The notes beneath the pieces are model-generated. The model was not told the origin of the DNA, did no database searches, and saw nothing but the letters and a program-made list of their open reading frames with translations. Positions 38,048-42,582 of a DNA stretch of 42,582 nucleotides are shown here, in pieces; position 1 is the stretch's first letter; each line of letters begins with the position of its first letter. Location of the stretch: positions 1 to 42,582 of the IMG/VR virus record IMGVR_UViG_3300044642_000699; one strand, 5' to 3'. The stretch is from a virus. A program made the position numbers and the translations under genes.

Positions 38048-38151
38048 TAGTTACCTGCTTCCGACATTTGATTATCGCAGTCGTGGCACCAGCCACCCCA
38101 CGCCGTTGTTCCCTTACCCGTTGCTCCGCAGAGCTCGCATGTTTCATTCAT
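38047..38151 (-). CDS. zinc-ribbon miniprotein, 34 residues
   Basis: This very short frame starts at ATG 38151 directly behind a consensus promoter. CELCGATGKG and WCHDCDNQ form a compact CxxC..CxxC ribbon, and the stop overlaps the next ATG. Conserved cysteine spacing and coupling make it a likely real gene despite its size. Confidence 0.62.
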   Translation of the reverse strand: MNETCELCGATGKGTTAWGGWCHDCDNQMSEAGN

Positions 38152-38158
38152 AAGAGTT

Positions 38159-38187
38159 ACTATAGCGCGCACGCCGGCATTTGTCAA
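38159..38187 (-). promoter_or_regulatory. consensus-like promoter
   Basis: TTGACA (38187-38182), a 17-base spacer and TATAGT (38164-38159) form the best promoter in the window. It drives 38151-37540. The leader is only a few bases long. Confidence 0.75.
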
Positions 38188-38188
38188 G

Positions 38189-38593
38189 TTACTTATCTCT
38201 TAGGGAATTCTTTCCTTTTTCCGTGAGGCGATACCTTCCGTTTTCTTCCATAAGCTCGCCGTCGGCTATAAGTCTTTCAATTGCCGTTCTAATGTCTGGA
38301 TTAATTTCTTGCAAATCTTCTTTAGCGGTTTCGCTCAAAATACTAGACGCAATTAATTTGTCAGCAAACTCTTCCTCCGTTAGAGACTCGAGTTCATCTT
38401 CTTCATCTTCTACTTTTTCCCACATCCTTATGTCCGTGAATGTGCTACGTATGCGGTCCGAGGTTTCCTCGTCCGGCGCTTGTACTACAAGCACGCCGTT
38501 GAACAGCTCTGGGTCAAAGTGGACTTCCATGCCGTTCTCTCTATAGAAATCTAAAGCGACTTCCCGTATAACTCTGTATGTATAAAGATTCAT
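38189..38593 (-). CDS. acidic protein with winged-helix-like C-terminus
   Basis: This 134-residue protein starts at ATG 38593. A small N-terminal strand-helix domain is followed by a very acidic linker (EKVEDEEDELESLTEEEF). The C-terminal segment (PDIRTAIERLIADGELMEENGRYRLTEKG) resembles a winged-helix with its wing. It could be a small regulator. No clear DNA-binding signature exists otherwise. Confidence 0.7.
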   Translation of the reverse strand: MNLYTYRVIREVALDFYRENGMEVHFDPELFNGVLVVQAPDEETSDRIRSTFTDIRMWEKVEDEEDELESLTEEEFADKLIASSILSETAKEDLQEINPDIRTAIERLIADGELMEENGRYRLTEKGKNSLRDK

Positions 38594-38599
38594 TCTTGC

Positions 38600-38628
38600 A
38601 CGGTAGCATGCCGGTTTTGATTTGTCAA
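38600..38628 (-). promoter_or_regulatory. promoter of the 134-residue gene
   Basis: TTGACA (38628-38623) and TACCGT (38605-38600) are 17 bases apart on the minus strand, six bases before the ATG, so a very short leader or leaderless start is expected. Confidence 0.6.
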
Positions 38629-38648
38629 GTTCATTCTAGAAAAAAGAA

Positions 38649-38682
38649 AACCGACCGCGGTTACATTGAACCGGGCCGGCTT
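38649..38682 (-). terminator. strong intrinsic terminator after the holin-like gene
   Basis: A long GC-rich imperfect stem (GCCGGCCCGGTT with AACCGCGGTCGG) is followed on the minus strand by TTTTCTTTTTT. It ends the lysis transcript. Confidence 0.82.
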
Positions 38683-38700
38683 CTTATGATTCGTTAAAAG

Positions 38701-39030
38701 TTACTTCTTCCGGGCCGCCGGCTTCTTCTTAGCAACAGCCTTCTTTGCAGCTGGCTTTTTCTTAGCGCTCGCCGCTGCAGTGGAAAGCTTCTTTGAAACT
38801 TCCTTGGCCGCAGCTTCTGCAACCACACCGAATGCTGGGTCCTTCTTGTTGACCCAACGAAGAATCACTGGGATAAGGGACGCCCACAAGGCGTTGGCCA
38901 CGAGGAGCCACTCACTGGTGCCGAAGTCAATTGGTGATGCAATACCTGAGGTTTGCATAACAATCATGATTGCTCCAACAACCTGGCCGAAGAGGTTCCT
39001 TACGTAGGAATCAATTGCTGCTTTGTTCAT
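38701..39030 (-). CDS. holin-like membrane protein
   Basis: This 109-residue protein starts at ATG 39030. Hydrophobic spans lie at about residues 13-31 and 41-59 (FGQVVGAIMIVMQTSGIA and WLLVANALWASLIPVILRWV). A strongly basic Lys/Ala tail (85-109) follows, typical of many actinophage holins. It follows the lysin gene by 47 bases, the usual pairing. It would form membrane lesions that release the lysin. Confidence 0.75.
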   Translation of the reverse strand: MNKAAIDSYVRNLFGQVVGAIMIVMQTSGIASPIDFGTSEWLLVANALWASLIPVILRWVNKKDPAFGVVAEAAAKEVSKKLSTAAASAKKKPAAKKAVAKKKPAARKK

Positions 39031-39077
39031 GTTTAGCTGTCCTTTCTATAGACGATGGAAGTCTAGCACTAAGGAGC

Positions 39078-39947
39078 TCAGCTGTCAAATTTGAAGACGC
39101 CGCTAACTTTTGACAAACGATTCAAAGTACCTGGATCCGGGAGACCCGTTACGTCAGATCCGGTTCTTCCAATGTTCCGTTGAAACCTGCTGCACGCAGC
39201 GGCGGTTGCTGCATCCCATCTACCTGGCTCACATCCCCTGAGGTCCGTCACCGTCGCGAGCGCTAGCTGGATTAGCTCGATCCTTTTGTTCTTATCCCCA
39301 TAGCGGATGTCTCCGTTCAGGCGGAGAATACTAGGCGCGCTCGCCGCTCCTTTGAGCTCTTCCATTTCAGCGACCGTCATACGTGTGCGGGCCGCGTCGA
39401 ACAGAACCATTAACCGTTCGTAAAAAGTCTTCCTGGATCCGACCTTCCCGTTACTGAACGCGGGCCGGCAAAAGATTAAAACTTCCGTTACATGTCGGAT
39501 CTTCTGATGCACGCCGTCTTTCTTTGTGAACGTAGACGCGCCTTCAGTGTTTCCCTCAACCGTGATGAACCGGCCGGTCTTCGTGAATTCTTGGACGTCC
39601 GTTACGATCCCACAGTGTGGCATGCCGAATGCTGCAGCAGCCGGTCCAACGTTTGATGAAAAGTTGAAGAGTACAACGTCGCCTGGTTTAGGCGCTCGCG
39701 AGATGGAACCCGTGCGAATGCATTCAGCCAGGCCGGCCGCAGAATAAACGAATGATGGAAAGTTTAGATCCGACTCCCGGGCCACCACATCAATGAACGC
39801 GCCGCTCCATGGGCCGGCGTCGTAACCAACCTTTTGACCAAAGATGTTACGGCCGCCAAGATCTGAAGTATACCCCAAATATTTCTGAGCGTTAGTTATG
39901 AACAGCTCTACATGCGGACCGGGTCCTGGCGTCTTTTTAAACCTCAT
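39078..39947 (-). CDS. lysin: CHAP-like domain plus peptidoglycan-binding domain
   Basis: This 289-residue protein starts at ATG 39947. The N-terminal CHAP-like domain (about 10-160) has GPWSGAFIDVVARE where active CHAP/NlpC enzymes have a Cys; the position is Ser48. The likely catalytic His111 is in GMPHCGIVTDV, with Glu131/Asn133 following. The C-terminal 75 residues (YGDKNKRIELIQLALATV, WDAATAAACSRFQRNIG) form a PG_binding_1 repeat. It is next to the holin-like gene. The Cys-to-Ser change means catalysis, or a wall-binding role, needs testing. There is no signal peptide, consistent with holin-dependent release. Confidence 0.8.
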   Translation of the reverse strand: MRFKKTPGPGPHVELFITNAQKYLGYTSDLGGRNIFGQKVGYDAGPWSGAFIDVVARESDLNFPSFVYSAAGLAECIRTGSISRAPKPGDVVLFNFSSNVGPAAAAFGMPHCGIVTDVQEFTKTGRFITVEGNTEGASTFTKKDGVHQKIRHVTEVLIFCRPAFSNGKVGSRKTFYERLMVLFDAARTRMTVAEMEELKGAASAPSILRLNGDIRYGDKNKRIELIQLALATVTDLRGCEPGRWDAATAAACSRFQRNIGRTGSDVTGLPDPGTLNRLSKVSGVFKFDS

Positions 39948-39956
39948 GAGAGAAGT

Positions 39957-40304
39957 CTACTGCATTGCTGGCGGCGGAGTAAACGGAGACTTAAATTCTG
40001 GTAAGTCCAGTGGGATGTCAGTGTCTGATCCGTTGTTTTTACGAGACGCGATTATTTGCATGTAACGCTCCATAGACGCAGCGTCTAGATTTGATACCCG
40101 TGCATAGACGAGACCTAGTTCGAACAACTCAAGATCCGTTAAAAGACTATATGCTTCCTGAGCTAGCGTCGTCAACCTGATGTGCTCGATACGGTTAGAG
40201 GCGTTTGGGATGTCCGCTTTTAGGTTCTCATAGTGAGCGCGGGCCGTTTCGATAATCTGTGAAAAGGTCAGATCCTCGTTACCCGTTGAGTAGTTGTTCT
40301 CCAT
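39957..40304 (-). CDS. hypothetical helical protein
   Basis: This 115-residue protein starts at ATG 40304, sharing bases with the previous stop. It is largely helical (TFSQIIETARAHYENLKAD, LTTLAQEAYSLLTDLELFELGLVYARVSNLD) with a Pro-rich end. No family is recognised. It sits between a terminase-like gene and the lysin. Confidence 0.68.
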   Translation of the reverse strand: MENNYSTGNEDLTFSQIIETARAHYENLKADIPNASNRIEHIRLTTLAQEAYSLLTDLELFELGLVYARVSNLDAASMERYMQIIASRKNNGSDTDIPLDLPEFKSPFTPPPAMQ

Positions 40305-41374
40305 TATTTCTCTTCCTTAGGTAGCGCGGGCCGGTCTTGGCCATCCTGGCCGTTTTGGCCATTTTTCTGGCCATGGCCAACTTTTAATGAACCGTCAGAA
40401 GTTCCGGATCCGGCGGCTGCATCTTCAGCTTGATCTTTAATGTTCCCCGTCAGATCGACCGGTCCGTCTTTTAATTCTTCGTTAAAAGTTTCAGATCCAG
40501 ATCCGGTGGCGCTCGCGGTCTCTTCAACAATCTCGGCGTCTACAACATCCGCGCCCTCTTGAGATAGGCGGGCCGCAGTATGAATGGCTCCTGCAGCAAG
40601 CCGGTTTAATCTTTCGTTAATAACTTCTGCTGCGGGGCGGACGTCAATATTGACATTCGTATCGATCTCCACGCCGCCTCGAACTCCAGCTCGGTCGAGG
40701 ATTTCGGTGGCAGCCTTAAGCATAACCGGTTCGCTCTCGGCGTACTCCATCAGCTCTTCAAGTTTGTCAACGGCATATGGGGCGGCTTGCATCAACTTAG
40801 TGCGCGCCCGTTCAATATCATCTGAGGTTAGCTTTTTAATACTCCTCAAATGTATCCGGCACAACCCGTCATCCTTTGGACGTCCACTGGACCATAGCAT
40901 ACAGCGGATACCGTCATCCTTGATCTGGCGGCAGCGGTGGGGTTGGCAGAGCGGCTGGCGTTTAGCGGATTTTGGTCCACCGTCCTCTTGCTCTTTTAAG
41001 TATAACCTGGTAGAATGAACAACCCAAGGCGGTACTAAGTAATCGCTCGCCGACTCCGCTAAGAGATCCAGGCCGGTTAGGAAGTCTGAGTTGTTATCCG
41101 TTGGGACAACAAGTAATGGACGTTTCTCCGCTAATGATAAGAGGCGACGTTCCTTGGTGGTTTCTTTTGATCGGGCCCTTATTAATCCAGTAGGAACTCC
41201 GTTGGTTGAAAAGACTGGATCCCAGTTGAGTTTAGCGCGCCGTAATATACCACGGTTCTCGTAGTTATCTTCGCAGATGCCCTTATCGACTTCTTCGATG
41301 CCGAGGGTGGAGAGGTCAGCCCTAAGGTCGATGGGGTCATCGATCTGATATTCAGGGACTAAGTCCTTGCTCAT
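40304..41374 (-). CDS. zinc-motif protein, possible small terminase-like protein
   Basis: This 356-residue protein starts at ATG 41374. Residues 140-178 carry CQPHRCRQIKDDGIRC and GLCRIHL, like the Cys/His motif of phage proteins often annotated near terminases. Next is a helical segment (RARTKLMQAAPYAVDKLEEL, LKAATEILDRAGVRGGVEID) that resembles small-terminase or helix-rich packaging proteins of actinophages. The C-terminal 90 residues are low-complexity. Another HTH protein just upstream of TerL competes for the small-terminase role, so the name is tentative. Confidence 0.62.
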   Translation of the reverse strand: MSKDLVPEYQIDDPIDLRADLSTLGIEEVDKGICEDNYENRGILRRAKLNWDPVFSTNGVPTGLIRARSKETTKERRLLSLAEKRPLLVVPTDNNSDFLTGLDLLAESASDYLVPPWVVHSTRLYLKEQEDGGPKSAKRQPLCQPHRCRQIKDDGIRCMLWSSGRPKDDGLCRIHLRSIKKLTSDDIERARTKLMQAAPYAVDKLEELMEYAESEPVMLKAATEILDRAGVRGGVEIDTNVNIDVRPAAEVINERLNRLAAGAIHTAARLSQEGADVVDAEIVEETASATGSGSETFNEELKDGPVDLTGNIKDQAEDAAAGSGTSDGSLKVGHGQKNGQNGQDGQDRPALPKEEK

Positions 41375-41554
41375 GTTAAACGTTCCAATCGTTAGAAGAC
41401 GGACGACCAGGATCTACTGGGGAGAGGACGGAAATCCTGGCCGCCCTAACTAACAATTGTACATTCGTTAAAAGTTGGTGATTAGTTTGAAAGAATATTT
41501 TGAGTGCGGAGAGGGAGAGCGCTACCTTTTTGCCCCTCATAAACAACATTTGGA
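41375..41554 (-). promoter_or_regulatory. 180-bp intergenic segment with a possible promoter
   Basis: On the minus strand TACAAT lies near 41460 without a good -35. The rest is AT-rich on the right and GC-rich on the left, and I see no coding frame or strong hairpin. Confidence 0.35.
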
Positions 41555-41809
41555 TTAAGCCGACTTCTCTGACTCTGAAATGAATCGACCATAAGCATCA
41601 CGGTTGATACCATAAGCAGACATGAAGTAAGAAATCTCAACGCGCTTCTCTTGCATGAAGTTGAATACTTCCCAAGCTTCGGACTTGCTAACGAACCCTG
41701 GCTTCTTTATCTCAAGGCGGCCGTCGCTAATCCAGTTGTAGATAGTTTTTGGAGTGATGCCCAACTCGTCGGCGAGTGGCCCAATCTTTGATAAGTCTTT
41801 AGAGTCCAT
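41555..41809 (-). CDS. excisionase/MerR-like helix-turn-helix protein
   Basis: This 84-residue protein starts at ATG 41809. The N-terminal half is an HTH_17-type domain: IGPLADELGITPKTIYNWI followed by a wing (GRLEIKKPGFVSKSEAWEVF). Such domains occur in excisionases and small regulators. No integrase gene is in the window, so a regulatory role is at least as likely. It is preceded by a hairpin terminator. Confidence 0.8.
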   Translation of the reverse strand: MDSKDLSKIGPLADELGITPKTIYNWISDGRLEIKKPGFVSKSEAWEVFNFMQEKRVEISYFMSAYGINRDAYGRFISESEKSA

Positions 41810-41827
41810 AAGTCTTTCCAGATAAAA

Positions 41828-41865
41828 GTAAACCGCCCTATCACTCTAACAGACAGGACGGTTAC
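41828..41865 (-). terminator. hairpin terminator
   Basis: GTAACCGTCCT and AGGGCGGTTTAC pair with one bulge and one G-U on the minus strand, followed by TTTTATC. It follows the gene at 41966 by about 100 bases. Confidence 0.65.
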
Positions 41866-41965
41866 TTTTTGCCAAAACTCTAGCTCCTTAAAATCCCGCT
41901 AGGGTTTAAGCGATATTCAGTTGTGGGCACAGTCAACCACATCTCCCCTCTCCCAAGGAAAGTGG

Positions 41966-42235
41966 TTAACCCTTTGAAGGCTTCTTCTTTGTAGAGTCTG
42001 CCTTCTTTTTTGATGGGGCCAAGTCTGACTTGTCCTTCACCAAATCTAATGTACTACCTTTTGGCTTAGGTGATTTTTTCTTTTCCTCTGCCGCGAGTCT
42101 GGCTCTGTGGTCTGCCTCGGTCGCTCTAGCTATAAACTCCTTAAGCCGAACAAGTTCATCGACTTCTTCCTGAGTCTTCTTTGGGAGTCTGCCGGTCAGG
42201 TTTAGGACCAGCTGATCCCACCATGTAAACTTCAT
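41966..42235 (-). CDS. hypothetical basic protein
   Basis: This 89-residue protein starts at ATG 42235 behind AGGAGAT. It begins MKFTWWDQLVLNLTGRLPKKTQEE and has a charged helix, then a Lys/Ser/Pro-rich tail (about 45-89). The WWDQLVL..TGRLP start is one I have seen in other phage proteins of unknown role. Confidence 0.7.
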   Translation of the reverse strand: MKFTWWDQLVLNLTGRLPKKTQEEVDELVRLKEFIARATEADHRARLAAEEKKKSPKPKGSTLDLVKDKSDLAPSKKKADSTKKKPSKG

Positions 42236-42281
42236 CTTTATCTCCTGAAATGTTCGTTAGTCCTCATAGTATCATTTTTTT

Positions 42282-42582
42282 CTATTGGTTGAGCTCTGGC
42301 CTATTTGCTGGAAACTCCCTCAAGACAGTGGCCTGTCCGTAAGCACAGCCATCACAAAGGAGCTTGGTCTTGTAGGCAGACTCCTCTTTGATTACTCCTT
42401 GATCTGTCATGTTCATAGGGTAAAGCTTCACATTCTCAGTACCGCAGGCTTGGCAGGTTGTTGGGATTAGCCATTGGAGAAGGTCATTCTTAGTTGGGTC
42501 AGCATCCATGGAAGCTCTAATTCCTAGAGCTAGGGCGTGTCGCCCACCATTGCCAACGCTCTTTCTCATGAAGTATCTGGTA
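42282..42582 (-). CDS. zinc-ribbon protein, probably truncated by the window edge
   Basis: An ATG lies at 42569 (95 residues), but the frame stays open to the edge and no ribosome binding site is visible before that ATG, so the true start may lie outside. TCQACGTENVKLYPM and LLCDGCAYG give two CxxC pairs in a zinc-ribbon arrangement. No family is recognised. Confidence 0.66.
   Translation of the reverse strand, partial: TRYFMRKSVGNGGRHALALGIRASMDADPTKNDLLQWLIPTTCQACGTENVKLYPMNMTDQGVIKEESAYKTKLLCDGCAYGQATVLREFPANRPELNQ

Noticed and set aside
41555-41809. The excisionase-like gene as proof of a temperate phage
   Set aside because: No integrase or attachment site is visible in the window, and HTH_17 domains also occur in lytic phages as regulators.
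20337-41927. A 15-bp direct repeat ATATTCAGTTGTGGG at 20337-20351 and 41913-41927 as attachment or packaging sites
   Set aside because: In a window of this size a 15-mer shared once is expected by chance at roughly the one-pair level, and the flanks differ. Worth noting only if conserved in relatives.

Overview
The window looks like part of the genome of a tailed double-stranded DNA phage of an actinobacterium, with moderate-to-low GC for that group. This rests on an HK97-type head module of actinophage character (portal, TerL, a mosaic capsid protease with the GRIYGHIAAWH / SGDWR domain, and an acidic scaffold-like start of a major capsid protein). Small phage proteins typical of actinophages (MGLDMY-, MGMDVYG- and DEVWY..CIGCLE-type) and a ClgR-like regulator agree with it. 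A freshwater, low-GC actinobacterial host is an inference. Every gene I accept is on the minus strand, so transcription runs from right to left. I see no tRNA, rRNA, CRISPR array, integrase or transposon.

Right part (42.6-35.6 kb, read leftwards): small proteins and an excisionase-like HTH protein, a Zn-motif protein that may be a small terminase-like protein, a lysis pair (CHAP-like plus peptidoglycan-binding lysin, then a holin-like protein), and many small accessory genes joined by TAATG-type overlaps, several behind clear TTGACA/TATAGT promoters.

Middle part (35.6-21.7 kb): fifteen short transcription units. On the minus strand each starts with one copy of an asymmetric 13-bp repeat, GTATCCACTTTTT, then a sigma70-like promoter, then a purine-rich ribosome binding site (often AAAGGGGAA) and one to four small genes, usually ended by a hairpin terminator. 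Cargo includes an AAA+ MoxR-like ATPase with its von Willebrand A partner, a ClgR-like regulator, a GNAT acetyltransferase, several zinc-ribbon miniproteins and a secreted subtilisin-like protease. The genome-wide architecture recalls stoperators and start-associated sequences of mycobacteriophages, but the motif is different. A 742-bp gene-free segment (21.0-21.7 kb) with repeated G-tracts and a bulged inverted repeat lies at the left end of this part.

Left part (21.0-0 kb): an HTH protein, a secreted NlpC/P60 hydrolase, then the late operon behind a TTGACA promoter near 19.45 kb. It holds four small membrane proteins, a second HTH protein, TerL, a DUF1360-like membrane protein, portal, a Dps/ferritin-like protein, a ParB-like-domain protein, a 1036-residue structural protein, a metallopeptidase/GNAT-like protein, the capsid protease and the N-terminal part of the major capsid protein. 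The 1036-residue gene ends at a classical -1 slippery site (seven A residues, a stop two codons on, and a GC hairpin). The downstream metallopeptidase frame is open right up to that site and has no start codon in the first 85 codons. The two are therefore probably expressed as a 1752-residue frameshift fusion carrying an HEYGH metallopeptidase and a GNAT-like domain, a good candidate for an effector packaged in the head.
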